DNA of 64,000 bases from Shimia aestuarii (GCF_900114635.1 NZ_FOTQ01000006.1:186001-250000); one strand, 5' to 3'; positions 9,370 to 18,176 are shown, numbered from the stretch's first letter. Program-made: numbers and translations. Notes: generated by a model not told the origin, from the letters alone.

Positions 9370-11256
9370 ATGTGCAACAAACCGGCAAGCAGCCATACAG
9401 CCCAGGCCAATCAAGCGCTTCTTGACCTGCTCAATTTTGGCGACCGGCAGGATTTCGAGGATGCGACGCGGGGCTTTGTTGCCACGTTCGACGCCGAGTC
9501 CATTCCCAATGACAGCGGCGGCATGGCCTTTGACCTTTCGCAATATGCGTTCATGGATGGCGACGCTCCGGAAACAGTCAATCCAAGTCTGTGGCGCCAG
9601 GGACAGCTCAACCGGATCCACGGTCTCTTCACCATTCACCCGCGCATCCATCAAGTACGCAACGCCGATATCTCCAACATGACGCTGATAGAGGGCGATA
9701 CCGGTTGGATCATCATCGATCCGCTTTTGTCGGTCGAAACCGCCCGTGCTTCGCTGGCACTGGCCAACGAACACCTTGGCCACCGCGAGGTGCGCGCGGT
9801 GATTTATACCCACAGCCACGCCGACCATTTCGGTGGTGTACGCGGCGTTGTGAATGGAGCCGATGTAGCCGCAGGAAAGGTACCGATTCTCGCGCCGGAC
9901 GGGTTCATGGACTACGCGATCTCTGAAAACGTTCTGGCTGGAAATGCAATGAACCGGCGCGCACAATACCAATTCGGGATCGGCCTTGAGGCGGGGCCAC
10001 AGGGGCATGCGAGTTGTGGTCTGGGGCCGCGAATTTCGCAAGGGGCGATCAGCCTGATCCCCCCCACCGACATCGTTCGCGAGACCGGCGAAACCCGGAT
10101 TGTGGATGGCGTCGAGATCGAATTTCAGTTGGCCAACGGATCTGAGGCCCCGTCCGAGTTCATGTTCTATTTCCCGCAACTGAAGGCGCTTTGCGCGTCG
10201 GAAGTCACAACGCATAACATGCACAATATCCTGACTCCACGCGGTGCAGAGATCCGCAATACGCTTGGTTGGGCCAAGTATATCGACGAGACGATTTCGA
10301 TATTTGCCGACCGGACAGAATTGATCTTTGCCTCGCATCACTGGCCGCAGTGGGGAAGCGAACGGATCACCCGGTTCCTGATCCGCCAACGCGATCTATA
10401 TCGATTCATCCATGACGAAACGTTGCGGCTGGCTAATCACGGGCACACGTTGCACGAGATCCCGGACATGGTGGAGTTGCCTGAAGGGTTGCGCCACGAT
10501 TTTGCCTGTCGTGGGTATTATGGAACGCTCAAACACAACATCAAGGCTGTCTACCAATTTTATCTGGGCTGGTGGGATGGCAAACCGACGACTTTTGATG
10601 CTCTGCCGCCGCAGGAAAGTGCCCGGCGCTTTGTGCGAGTGATCGGTGGGGCCGATGCTGTGTTGACGGAAGGTCGGCGAGCGGCGGAAGAAGGCGACTA
10701 TCGTTGGGCCGCCGAGATCGTGGATAAGCTCGTATTTGCCGAGCCTGACAACAATGCGGCAAAGGAGTTGCAGGCGGATATTTTGGAGCAGATGGGATAC
10801 CAAGCCGAAGCAGGGACATGGCGTAACATCTTTTTGCTAGGGGCGCAGGAACTGCGCAAAGGTATTGATCGGTCGAACGCGGTCAACACTTCCAACCCGG
10901 ACGTGCTGTTCAACATGGGGGTCGGCATGGCGCTTGATTTCCTGGGAGTGAAATTCAATCCCGCAAAGGCCGCCGGAGATTTTTCGGTTCTGCTCGAATT
11001 CCGCGATACCGGGGATAACTATATTCTGGCCGCGCAGAATGGTGTCTTGTCCAATACCAGGAACCGGCCAGAGGCCGCCGATCTGACCCTTCGTTTGAGC
11101 GAAGCCGCCTTTTTCACGCTGCTTGGTCAAATCGCCCCCGTTGAAAGCCTGATCGCGGAGGGGGAATTGCAACTGGAAGGGGACGCGTCAAAACTTGCCG
11201 CGCTTTTTGGCGCCATGGACGATTTTGACCCGTTTTTCGCCATTGTAACCCCCTGA
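9370..11256 (+). CDS. Alkyl sulfatase-like metallo-beta-lactamase fold hydrolase (SdsA1 / type III sulfatase family)
   Basis: This 628-residue protein matches the alkyl sulfatase family, which hydrolyses primary or secondary alkyl sulfates to alcohol and sulfate with two zinc ions. The zinc motif THSHADHFGG is at residues 147-156. A GNAMNRRAQYQFG region follows, then SEAPSEFMFYFP, TTHNMHNILTPRG and FASHHWPQWG, all characteristic. After the dimerisation domain (about 380-500) comes an SCP2-like C-terminal domain. The ATG at 9370 has a CAGGAGAAG site. There is no signal peptide, unlike secreted SdsA1, which suggests an internal substrate delivered by the TRAP system. Its alcohol product would feed the divergent alcohol / aldehyde / CoA-ligase operon. 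Confidence 0.9.
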   Translation: MCNKPASSHTAQANQALLDLLNFGDRQDFEDATRGFVATFDAESIPNDSGGMAFDLSQYAFMDGDAPETVNPSLWRQGQLNRIHGLFTIHPRIHQVRNADISNMTLIEGDTGWIIIDPLLSVETARASLALANEHLGHREVRAVIYTHSHADHFGGVRGVVNGADVAAGKVPILAPDGFMDYAISENVLAGNAMNRRAQYQFGIGLEAGPQGHASCGLGPRISQGAISLIPPTDIVRETGETRIVDGVEIEFQLANGSEAPSEFMFYFPQLKALCASEVTTHNMHNILTPRGAEIRNTLGWAKYIDETISIFADRTELIFASHHWPQWGSERITRFLIRQRDLYRFIHDETLRLANHGHTLHEIPDMVELPEGLRHDFACRGYYGTLKHNIKAVYQFYLGWWDGKPTTFDALPPQESARRFVRVIGGADAVLTEGRRAAEEGDYRWAAEIVDKLVFAEPDNNAAKELQADILEQMGYQAEAGTWRNIFLLGAQELRKGIDRSNAVNTSNPDVLFNMGVGMALDFLGVKFNPAKAAGDFSVLLEFRDTGDNYILAAQNGVLSNTRNRPEAADLTLRLSEAAFFTLLGQIAPVESLIAEGELQLEGDASKLAALFGAMDDFDPFFAIVTP

Positions 11257-11274
11257 TCCAAGAAAAGGAGCGTC

Positions 11275-11391
11275 TTGCCTCCCGCCGATGGCGGGAGCAG
11301 ATTACATGTGGAAGGCGGAGCGGCCAAACCTGAAAACAACGCTATTTACGCGTTCAAACCGCCAATCGATTACTCTGTGGACGTACTGTGA
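11275..11391 (+). CDS. Possible small ORF behind an orphan ribosome-binding site
   Basis: An AAAAGGAG sequence 19 bp after the alkyl sulfatase stop is followed at good spacing by a TTG codon opening a 38-codon frame (LPPADGGSRLHVEGG...) that ends with TGA at 11389-11391. The hairpin at 11279-11297 overlaps its first codons. I recognise no family. It may be a real small protein, the relic of a deleted gene, or chance. Confidence 0.2.
   Translation: MPPADGGSRLHVEGGAAKPENNAIYAFKPPIDYSVDVL
11279..11297 (+). terminator. Hairpin after the sulfatase operon, possible terminator
   Basis: CTCCCGCC-GAT-GGCGGGAG forms a perfect 8-bp GC-rich stem 22 bp after the alkyl sulfatase stop. No T-run follows, so intrinsic termination is uncertain. 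It lies between convergent genes (sulfatase and TetR regulator). Confidence 0.45.
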
Positions 11392-11417
11392 CCTCGGTCG
11401 GCACCTGTTGGGCTCTT

Positions 11418-12101
11418 TCACAGAATGAGGCGATGCATGCTCTCGGCGCTGGTTGCGGGGTCTGAGAAATGGTTGGGAAAAAGACCCGCTAGGAAGCGGC
11501 GTACCAGTTCTATGGCCCAGGGGCGTGAAAAATTCTCCATGTCGGTCAGGTAATGCACCCACATGCCTTCGAGAAGCGCCAGCGTACCATAGGTGGCATC
11601 TTCTGCGAGGGTATCCGAGCCCCCTTGTTCCCGGGCAATCTCCTCGAAGGCAAAGCGCACGTTTTGAACCAGGCGTTCGTCCTGAGTGCTGGAGTATTTA
11701 GCGATGCCGGGATGCGCGTTGGCCGCGCCGCGAAAGGCGTGCCATATCTTGGTGCTGCGGGGGTTGAGCAATGTCTCCGACAGATCGGCGACAACCACGG
11801 CCATTACACGTACCGCTGGGGGCGCGTTTCCAATGTCGATCATCCGGTCCATTTCGGAATAGTAGTGATTGCTGAATTGTTGGGCCGCGGCCGTCACGAG
11901 ATTGTCTTTGCCGCCAAAGTGCAAATGCACCATCCCGCGCGACAATTCGGCGCGTCGGATGATGTTGGTGACGGAGGCTTCGGCCAGCCCGCTTTCCGCA
12001 ATCGTGTCGAGAGTCGCGTCGATCAAGGCTTGCCGACTGGCTTCCGGGTCGCGCCTCGCAGTCCTTCGTTGGGTTGTGTCAGTCAAAGAAAAATCACTCA
12101 T
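11418..12101 (-). CDS. TetR/AcrR family transcriptional regulator, BetI-like
   Basis: This 227-residue DNA-binding repressor candidate has an N-terminal helix-turn-helix from about residue 20 to 65 (RQALIDATLDTIAESGLAEA, then FGGKDNLV at the end). The SRGMVHLHFGGKDNLV segment closely resembles BetI, the choline/betaine-sensing TetR. The C-terminal ligand domain also fits BetI-type (TGTLALLEGMW-like segment YGTLALLEGMWVHYL). The first ATG is at 12101; an in-frame TTG two codons earlier is also possible. It diverges from the ABC-transporter operon and the palindrome at 12176-12195 is its probable operator. A betaine-like or methylated amine ligand is an inference from the neighbours. Confidence 0.88.
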   Translation of the reverse strand: MSDFSLTDTTQRRTARRDPEASRQALIDATLDTIAESGLAEASVTNIIRRAELSRGMVHLHFGGKDNLVTAAAQQFSNHYYSEMDRMIDIGNAPPAVRVMAVVVADLSETLLNPRSTKIWHAFRGAANAHPGIAKYSSTQDERLVQNVRFAFEEIAREQGGSDTLAEDATYGTLALLEGMWVHYLTDMENFSRPWAIELVRRFLAGLFPNHFSDPATSAESMHRLIL

Positions 12102-12145
12102 TTTCAAGCCAATAAGAGGTTTCTAGCCAAGGATCAAAGATCAGA

Positions 12146-12175
12146 TTGACACAGGCACGGCTCTCGCACAATACT
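12146..12175 (+). promoter_or_regulatory. Sigma-70-like promoter for the ABC transporter operon
   Basis: TTGACA at 12146-12151 is a perfect -35 hexamer. AATACT at 12170-12175, 18 bp downstream, is a reasonable -10. Transcription would start inside the adjacent palindrome, which explains repression and rules out the ATG at 12178 as a start codon. Confidence 0.55.
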
Positions 12176-12195
12176 TAATGGACAATCGTCCATTA
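12176..12195. promoter_or_regulatory. Probable TetR-family operator (perfect 20-bp palindrome)
   Basis: TAATGGAC-AATC-GTCCATTA is a perfect inverted repeat directly after the -10 box. It is 75 bp from the divergent TetR gene, and size and symmetry fit a TetR dimer site. Binding here would block the ABC / TMADH-like / MttB / creatinase operon and perhaps the regulator itself. Confidence 0.65.
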
Positions 12196-12228
12196 GTGGG
12201 CGAGAGTGATCGAGAGCTGGGAGGTCCG

Positions 12229-13089
12229 GTGTTCAAGTTGAGAAGTGAAGCCGCCAAGGGGTATACCCTCAGCGCGCCCGCCACAGCCTACGTCGGCTTT
12301 CTGGTGGCGGCACCGTTGATTATCCTGATCGCCTATTCCTTCTGGTCCCAGACTTATGTCACGTTGGATAAGTCGCTGACGCTCAAGAACTACCGTGAAG
12401 CGTTGGCGGATCCTTTGGTGCATCACTTGATGCTGCGGTCGATCTGGATCGCGGGGGCCGTGACGCTGACGACGGTAGCGTTGGCTTATCCCATTGCGTA
12501 TTTCATCGCGATGAAGGCCCGGAAGAAAACGATCTGGCTTCTGTTGATCACCATTCCGTTCTGGTCAAGTTACCTGTTGCGAGTTTTTGCCTGGAAGTTG
12601 ATTCTGGGGTTCAATGGCGTGATGAACTCGGCCTTGCTTGGTATGGGTTTGATCGACGAGCCTCTGAGTTTTCTTCTTTATAACGAATTTGCCGTGGTGC
12701 TGACGCTGGCCCACGCTTGGGCCCCGTTTGCGATCCTGCCAATATATGTCAGTCTGCAGAAGATCGACCCGAGCCTTCTGGAAGCGGCAACTGATTTGGG
12801 CAATACGCCAGTACAGCGGTTCCTGCGGGTAACGTTGCCGCTGACCGTGCAAGGCATCATTGCGGCTTGCCTGATCATCTTCATTCCGACCGTGGGGGAT
12901 TACGTCACCCCGGCACTGGTGGGCGGATCTGACGGAAAGATGATTGCGAACCTGATTCAAGTTCAGTTCGGTGCGGCCAACAATTGGCCGCTGGGGGCCA
13001 CGCTGTCGCTCTTGGCGATGATGTCAGTCGGCTTTGTCGCAATAGTTTTTGTCATTGCAGGGCGTGGGGTGGGGAGGCGCATCCGATGA
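12229..13089 (+). CDS. ABC transporter permease (PotB type)
   Basis: This 286-residue inner-membrane permease has about six transmembrane segments. The EAA loop that contacts the ATPase is EAATDLGNTPVQRFLRVTLP. It belongs to the spermidine/putrescine-type (PotB) importers. I place the start at the GTG at 12229 because GGGAGG precedes it by four bases and because the in-frame ATG at 12178 lies within the operator and probably upstream of the transcript start. The next permease overlaps by 4 bp. The substrate is probably a polyamine-like or methylated cationic amine, inferred from downstream enzymes. Confidence 0.9.
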   Translation: MFKLRSEAAKGYTLSAPATAYVGFLVAAPLIILIAYSFWSQTYVTLDKSLTLKNYREALADPLVHHLMLRSIWIAGAVTLTTVALAYPIAYFIAMKARKKTIWLLLITIPFWSSYLLRVFAWKLILGFNGVMNSALLGMGLIDEPLSFLLYNEFAVVLTLAHAWAPFAILPIYVSLQKIDPSLLEAATDLGNTPVQRFLRVTLPLTVQGIIAACLIIFIPTVGDYVTPALVGGSDGKMIANLIQVQFGAANNWPLGATLSLLAMMSVGFVAIVFVIAGRGVGRRIR

Positions 13090-13874
13090 AACGCCCTTCG
13101 CTGCTCGTTGTTTACGCGTTCGCCTATCTGGTGTTTCTGTACCTGCCGGTCCTGTTTCTTCCTCTGTTTTCTTTCAACAGTGGCACGATTGTTGCCTTTC
13201 CGATCAAGGGATGGACGCTGGACTGGTACCGCAAGCTGGGCGAACAAGATACGTTGATCCAGGCGCTGTGGAATTCGCTGGGGGTCGGCGCGGTCGCGGC
13301 GTTGATGGCCACGGCATTGGGGCTTTTTGCAGCGCGCGCCTTTGTGCGTTACCGGTTTCGGGGGCAGGCAGCTGCCGAAGGATTGGTAATGCTGCCGCTG
13401 GTCATTCCCGGCATTATAGTCGCATCTTCGATGCTGGTCTTGTTCCTGTTCCTCGGGTTGAAGCCTTCGCTAATCACGGTAACGCTGGGCCACACCTTTC
13501 TGGCATTGCCCTTCGCTGTTTCTATCCTGAAATCCGCGTTTGACGATTTCGACATATCGCTTGAGGAAGCCTCTTATGACCTGGGATGCGGTGTCGGCGA
13601 AACCTTTCGCCGAGTGACCCTTCCTGTGGTTGCGCCAGGGATCGTGGCCTCGATCCTTGTCACGTTTACCGTCAGCTTTGATGAGTTTGTGCTGGCATTT
13701 TTCCTGTCGGGCAATCAGCCGACCTTACCGGTCTATATTTGGAGCCAGATCCGGTTCCCCGCCAAGCTTCCCAACGTACTGGCGCTTGGGTCTATCCTGC
13801 TATTCGTTTCGGTCATGCTTTTGGTGTTGGCCGAGTACTTCCGCCGCCGCTCTTCAACCAGAGATGTCCGATGA
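13086..13874 (+). CDS. ABC transporter permease (PotC type)
   Basis: This 262-residue permease is the partner of the preceding PotB-like protein. Six hydrophobic segments are visible, and the EAA motif is EEASYDLGCGVGETFRRVTLP-like in the last third. The start codon overlaps the stop of the upstream gene (ATGA), and its own stop overlaps the ATPase start in the same way. The segment SFDEFVLAFFLSG is typical of PotC-family proteins. Confidence 0.9.
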   Translation: MKRPSLLVVYAFAYLVFLYLPVLFLPLFSFNSGTIVAFPIKGWTLDWYRKLGEQDTLIQALWNSLGVGAVAALMATALGLFAARAFVRYRFRGQAAAEGLVMLPLVIPGIIVASSMLVLFLFLGLKPSLITVTLGHTFLALPFAVSILKSAFDDFDISLEEASYDLGCGVGETFRRVTLPVVAPGIVASILVTFTVSFDEFVLAFFLSGNQPTLPVYIWSQIRFPAKLPNVLALGSILLFVSVMLLVLAEYFRRRSSTRDVR

Positions 13875-14965
13875 CCGAAAAAAACATCATAGAAATGAAA
13901 GCCGTGGAAAAACGCTATGGTAGCTTCCGTGCAGCTTCCGACATCGATCTCGAACTTAAAGAAGGTGAGTTCTTTTCTCTGTTGGGTCCATCGGGTTGCG
14001 GCAAGACCACGGTCTTGAGAATGATCGCCGGGTTTCAAGAGCCGAGCCGTGGCAGCATCCTGATCGATGGGCAAGACATGGCAGGGGTTCCGGCCAACAA
14101 CCGCCCCACGAACATGGTTTTTCAAAGCTACGCTATTTTCCCACATCTAAACGTGGCCAATAACGTGGCCTACGGCCTTCGCGGAAAGGTGCCAAAGGCC
14201 GAAATTGATGCGCGAGTGACCGAAGTTCTGGAAATGGTGGAGCTGGGTGGATTGCACCGGCGCGGTGCAAACGAGTTGTCGGGAGGTCAGCGCCAACGGG
14301 TCGCGCTGGCGCGGGCCTTGATCATGCGTCCCAAGGTGCTGCTGCTGGATGAACCGCTGTCTGCGTTGGACAAGAAGTTGCGTGAACAAATGCAGTTCGA
14401 AATGCGCAACTTGCAGCAATCTCTGGGTATCACCTTTGTCATGGTCACGCATGACCAGTACGAGGCCATGACCATGTCCGACAGGATTGGCGTGATGTTC
14501 GATGGTCGCCTGATGCAGATCGACACGCCCGCCACTCTCTATGCTCGCCCTTGCAACCGCGCGGTTGCGAGTTTCATCGGTGAAATGAACATCCTGCCCG
14601 CCTTGTTAATGGAAGAGGGAAACAGCCTGCTTTTGATCGACGCAGCGGGTTTTGGGCGAATGCAGATCGAGCGCAACCCCAATGCAAGCGGACATGCACG
14701 CGACATCCTTGTTGGCATTCGCCCTGAGCAGTTGGAAATCAAGGCCGAGAAACCGGCCGATTATCCGGCGACGGTCCAGGGCACGGTCAGTAACGTCGCT
14801 TTTTATGGTGAGAATATCCACTACCACGTGGCAGTCGATGGCATCGACACACTGATGGCAGTTTCGGTGCCGAACTATTTTCACACGGTTGATTTCAATC
14901 GCGGGGACGCGGTTTGGCTAGGCCTTCAAGAGGCCAGCGTCATCGATCTGGGAAAAGACAAATGA
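13871..14965 (+). CDS. ABC transporter ATP-binding protein (PotA type)
   Basis: This 364-residue ATPase energises the importer. Walker A is GPSGCGKTT (about residues 38-46), the Q-loop is NMVFQSYAIFPHL, the signature is LSGGQRQRVALARAL, Walker B is VLLLDEPLSALD, and the switch histidine is in VTHDQYEAMT. A C-terminal TOBE domain (about residues 280-360) follows, usual for PotA/UgpC-type subunits. It overlaps the PotC-like gene by 4 bp and is followed, 22 bp later, by the binding protein. Confidence 0.93.
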   Translation: MTEKNIIEMKAVEKRYGSFRAASDIDLELKEGEFFSLLGPSGCGKTTVLRMIAGFQEPSRGSILIDGQDMAGVPANNRPTNMVFQSYAIFPHLNVANNVAYGLRGKVPKAEIDARVTEVLEMVELGGLHRRGANELSGGQRQRVALARALIMRPKVLLLDEPLSALDKKLREQMQFEMRNLQQSLGITFVMVTHDQYEAMTMSDRIGVMFDGRLMQIDTPATLYARPCNRAVASFIGEMNILPALLMEEGNSLLLIDAAGFGRMQIERNPNASGHARDILVGIRPEQLEIKAEKPADYPATVQGTVSNVAFYGENIHYHVAVDGIDTLMAVSVPNYFHTVDFNRGDAVWLGLQEASVIDLGKDK

Positions 14966-14987
14966 AAACAACCAACGGGAGGAAGAC

Positions 14988-16049
14988 ATGAAACTAAAGG
15001 GTGTTGCAGCATTTGCTCTGGCGACTGCGATCAGCTCAGGCGGTGTGACCGCTGGAGGTGCGGATCTCAGCGTCTTTGACTGGTCCGGCTACGAGGACCC
15101 CGGCTTTTTTGCCAGCTACATGGCAAAATACGGCGACGAGGCGCCCAGCTATTCCTATTTTGGAAGTCAGGAAGAGGCGTTTACCAAGCTGATGTCCGGC
15201 TTTACTGCCGATCTTGCGCATCCCTGTTCGGATGCGGTGCGCAAATGGGTGGCGGCGGATCTGATCCAGCCGCTGGACGAGGGAAAGTTGACTAACTGGA
15301 CGGACGTTCTTCCGGAAATCAAGGAAGTCGACGGCATCGTGCTGGATGGCAAACTTTACATGCTTCCGTTCGAATGGGGGAATACCGGTCTTATCTACCG
15401 AACCGACAAGATTTCGGGGGACGACATTTCGCTTCAGCTTCTGGCGGACCCGGCCTATGCAGGCAAGATCGCCATTCCAGACGCGGCCTCGTCGGCTTAT
15501 GCTCTGGCGTCCTTGGCGACCGGGAACGGCGCGGACTACACCAACCTGAGCGACGCGCAGTTCAAAGAAGCCTCGGATTTCCTGCGCTCGATTCATCAGA
15601 ATGTGCGGTTCTACTGGTCGGATGCTGGGCAACTGGATCAGGCCATGACCAGCGGCGAAATCGAAATGGGATGGGCCTGGAACCAATCGGAGCTGAATCT
15701 GATCTGGAACGAGGTCCCCGCCGCAATGATGCGGGACGTGGACAAGGGGATCGCAACGTGGGTTTGCGGTTACGTGCACCTGAAGTCGGCTACCACGCCG
15801 GATGAGCAGGTTTATGACCTGCTGAACGCGCTGACCGATCCTGCAAGTGGTCAATACATTATCGACAATTGGGGGTACCCGCACTCCAACGCCAAGGCGT
15901 TCGAGATCGCTGACCAGGCCAGTATCGAGGCCTACGGTTTCTCCGACCCCAAGGCCTTTTTTGAAGGCAGCCTTTTCTTTGACGCAGTGACGCCCGCGCT
16001 TGAGGCCAAGATGCTGGCTGAGTTCGAGCGGATCAAAGCCGGCTTCTAA
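14988..16049 (+). CDS. ABC transporter substrate-binding protein (PotD type)
   Basis: This 353-residue periplasmic protein has a signal peptide (MKLKGVAAFALATAISSGG, cut near GGA). The mature N-terminus DLSVFDWSGYEDPGFFASY matches the start of PotD-like proteins, and the EWGNTGLIYRTDKI and DAASSAYALASLATG segments fit that fold. The ATG follows a GGGAGGAAG site. It is the last transporter gene before the catabolic enzymes. PotD-like proteins bind cationic amines; creatine or an N-methylated amine is inferred here from the enzymes downstream. Confidence 0.9.
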   Translation: MKLKGVAAFALATAISSGGVTAGGADLSVFDWSGYEDPGFFASYMAKYGDEAPSYSYFGSQEEAFTKLMSGFTADLAHPCSDAVRKWVAADLIQPLDEGKLTNWTDVLPEIKEVDGIVLDGKLYMLPFEWGNTGLIYRTDKISGDDISLQLLADPAYAGKIAIPDAASSAYALASLATGNGADYTNLSDAQFKEASDFLRSIHQNVRFYWSDAGQLDQAMTSGEIEMGWAWNQSELNLIWNEVPAAMMRDVDKGIATWVCGYVHLKSATTPDEQVYDLLNALTDPASGQYIIDNWGYPHSNAKAFEIADQASIEAYGFSDPKAFFEGSLFFDAVTPALEAKMLAEFERIKAGF

Positions 16050-16109
16050 ACCAACCAGACTGCCGGGGATAGAAACTCCCCGGCTGCAGAACACAGGATT
16101 GCACGCGCC

Positions 16110-18176
16110 ATGCCCGACGCGAACCCATACGCTTTGCTTTTCGAACCGGTCAGGATTGGCCCAGTCACGGCCCGCAACCGCTTTTTTCAGGTGCCTCACT
16201 GCACGGGGCTTGGCCATTTGCGCCCCCGTGCCGATGCTGGTGTACGCGGCATGAAAGCCGCAGGGGGCTGGGCGGTGGTGTCGAACCAGGAAACCGAGAT
16301 TCACCCCAGTTCCGACCTAACGCCTTTTCCCGAGGGGCGGCTTTGGGATGCACGCGACATTCCAGCGTTACGTTTGATGACGGATGCCGTGCATGAACAA
16401 GGAGCATTGGCCGCAATCCAGCTGGCACATAACGGTAATCATGCGAACAACCACCTGAGCCGGGCTCCTTTGTTGGCGCCGTCCGAGATGAGCGTGGACT
16501 CGACCATGCCTAAACATGCGCGCGCCATGGACAAGGCGGATATCCGGGAGTTTCGTCGGTGGCATCGCGACGCTGCGTTGCGCGCAAAGGAGGCAGGAGC
16601 CGACATCATCTATGTTTATGCGGGCCATTCGATGTCCATCGCACAGCATTTCATGCTTCCCCACATGAATACCCGCAGCGATGAATATGGCGGTTCGCTT
16701 GAGAATCGTGTGCGGTTGGCGCGCGAATTGCTTGAGGATACGCGTGAGGCCGTCGGCGACACCTGCGCCGTGGCCTTCCGCTTTGCCATTGACGAGATGC
16801 AAGGTGCAGACGGCATGCAGGCCGCCGAAGAGGGGCGTGCGGTGGTCGAACTTCTTTCCGATCTTCCTGATTTGTGGGACGTAAACGTGTCGGGATGGGA
16901 CAATGACAGCATGACCACCCGGTTTCAATTGGAGGACGGCTATCAAAACGAGGCTCTGGCTTTCGTTAAGCAGATGACGGGGAAACCCGTGGTAGGCGTG
17001 GGCCGATTGACGTCTCCCGACCTGATGGTTTCGATGGTGAAAAAGGGTATTGTTGACCTAATCGGGGCGGCACGTCCTTCGATTGCCGACCCGTTCTTAC
17101 CAACCAAGATAAAAGAGGGTCGCATCGACGAAATCCGCGAATGTATCGGCTGCAACATCTGCGTGGCCTCGGACAATCTCGGCATCCCGATCCGGTGCAC
17201 CCAGAACCCTACTATGGGCGAGGAATGGCGACGCGGTTGGCACCCGGAAATCATCTCGGCCAAGGGCGAGGAGAACGAGGTGCTGGTAATTGGCAGCGGT
17301 CCTGCCGGTCTGGAGTGCGCGATGCAGATGGCGCGACGTGGGTACGAGGTCACGCTGGCCGAAGCATCCAGCGAATTCGGGGGGCGCGTGGCCCGCGAAA
17401 GCCGCCTGCCGGGACTATCAGCCTGGAACCGGGTTAAGGATTACCGACTGAACGACCTGTCTCAGCGGGGGAACGTGCGCATGTTCACCGACAGCCCGCT
17501 GGATGCCGCACAAGTGGCGGAACTGGGGGTGGTCAATGTCTTCGTTGCGACCGGCGCGCATTGGCGGCGTGATGGCGTTGGCCGAAATACCCAGCGCAAC
17601 GTGCCATTGATCGAGCCAGATGCACGCATCCTGACGCCTGACGATATTTTGTCAGGGCAAACGCCAGCCGCAGGGCCGGTTCTGGTTTATGATGACGATC
17701 ATATTTATTTGGCCGGTGTGATTGCCGAGCAGCTGGCCGTGTCCGGCATGCAAGTGATCCTTGTCACACCAGAAAGTCTCGTTTCGAGCTTCACTGTGAA
17801 CACGCTGGAACAGCATCGCATTCAGGCGCGGTTGATCGAGTTGGGTGTGGATATCCATTGCAACAAGACACTGGCCTCACTTGATAGCAATGGCGCCACG
17901 CTGAGTTGTGTCTTCACCGGCAAACCGATGCAGGTGAGTTGTGAATCTGCGGTGCTTGTCACCGAACGTGTGCGCGATATCGCTCTGCACGCGGCCCTAA
18001 AGCCGCTTGGACTGACCACACTCAAATTGATCGGCGACGCAGCACAACCGGGCCTGATCGTGGATGCGGTATTTTCCGGGCACCGCGCCGCCCGAGAGTT
18101 TGAACGCCCAAGGCAGGATACCGACAAGGATTGGTTTCGCCGGGAAATTATCGATCTTCGCGAGGAAACATCATGA
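16110..18176 (+). CDS. Trimethylamine/dimethylamine dehydrogenase-like iron-sulfur flavoprotein
   Basis: This 688-residue enzyme matches the TMADH/DMADH/DgcA family, which oxidatively removes an N-methyl group as formaldehyde. An FMN TIM barrel spans about residues 1-340. NRFFQVPHC places Cys31 at the TMADH position that covalently holds FMN. Cys345, Cys348, Cys351 and Cys363 form the 4Fe-4S site. A nucleotide-binding domain begins at VLVIGSGPAGLECAMQMA. The catalytic Tyr and His are in YVYAGHS, and Trp and Asp in GWDND. Of TMADH's aromatic substrate bowl, Tyr60 appears replaced by Glu61 and the Trp355 equivalent by a non-aromatic residue, so the substrate is probably not trimethylamine. It lies between the ABC importer and the MttB homologue, overlapping the latter by 4 bp. 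Confidence 0.9.
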   Translation: MPDANPYALLFEPVRIGPVTARNRFFQVPHCTGLGHLRPRADAGVRGMKAAGGWAVVSNQETEIHPSSDLTPFPEGRLWDARDIPALRLMTDAVHEQGALAAIQLAHNGNHANNHLSRAPLLAPSEMSVDSTMPKHARAMDKADIREFRRWHRDAALRAKEAGADIIYVYAGHSMSIAQHFMLPHMNTRSDEYGGSLENRVRLARELLEDTREAVGDTCAVAFRFAIDEMQGADGMQAAEEGRAVVELLSDLPDLWDVNVSGWDNDSMTTRFQLEDGYQNEALAFVKQMTGKPVVGVGRLTSPDLMVSMVKKGIVDLIGAARPSIADPFLPTKIKEGRIDEIRECIGCNICVASDNLGIPIRCTQNPTMGEEWRRGWHPEIISAKGEENEVLVIGSGPAGLECAMQMARRGYEVTLAEASSEFGGRVARESRLPGLSAWNRVKDYRLNDLSQRGNVRMFTDSPLDAAQVAELGVVNVFVATGAHWRRDGVGRNTQRNVPLIEPDARILTPDDILSGQTPAAGPVLVYDDDHIYLAGVIAEQLAVSGMQVILVTPESLVSSFTVNTLEQHRIQARLIELGVDIHCNKTLASLDSNGATLSCVFTGKPMQVSCESAVLVTERVRDIALHAALKPLGLTTLKLIGDAAQPGLIVDAVFSGHRAAREFERPRQDTDKDWFRREIIDLREETS

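Noticed and set aside
15036-16304. Long antisense frame (422 codons) opposite the PotD-like gene
   Set aside because: It mirrors a clear binding-protein gene, its product is low in familiar motifs, and such antisense frames are common in GC-rich coding DNA.
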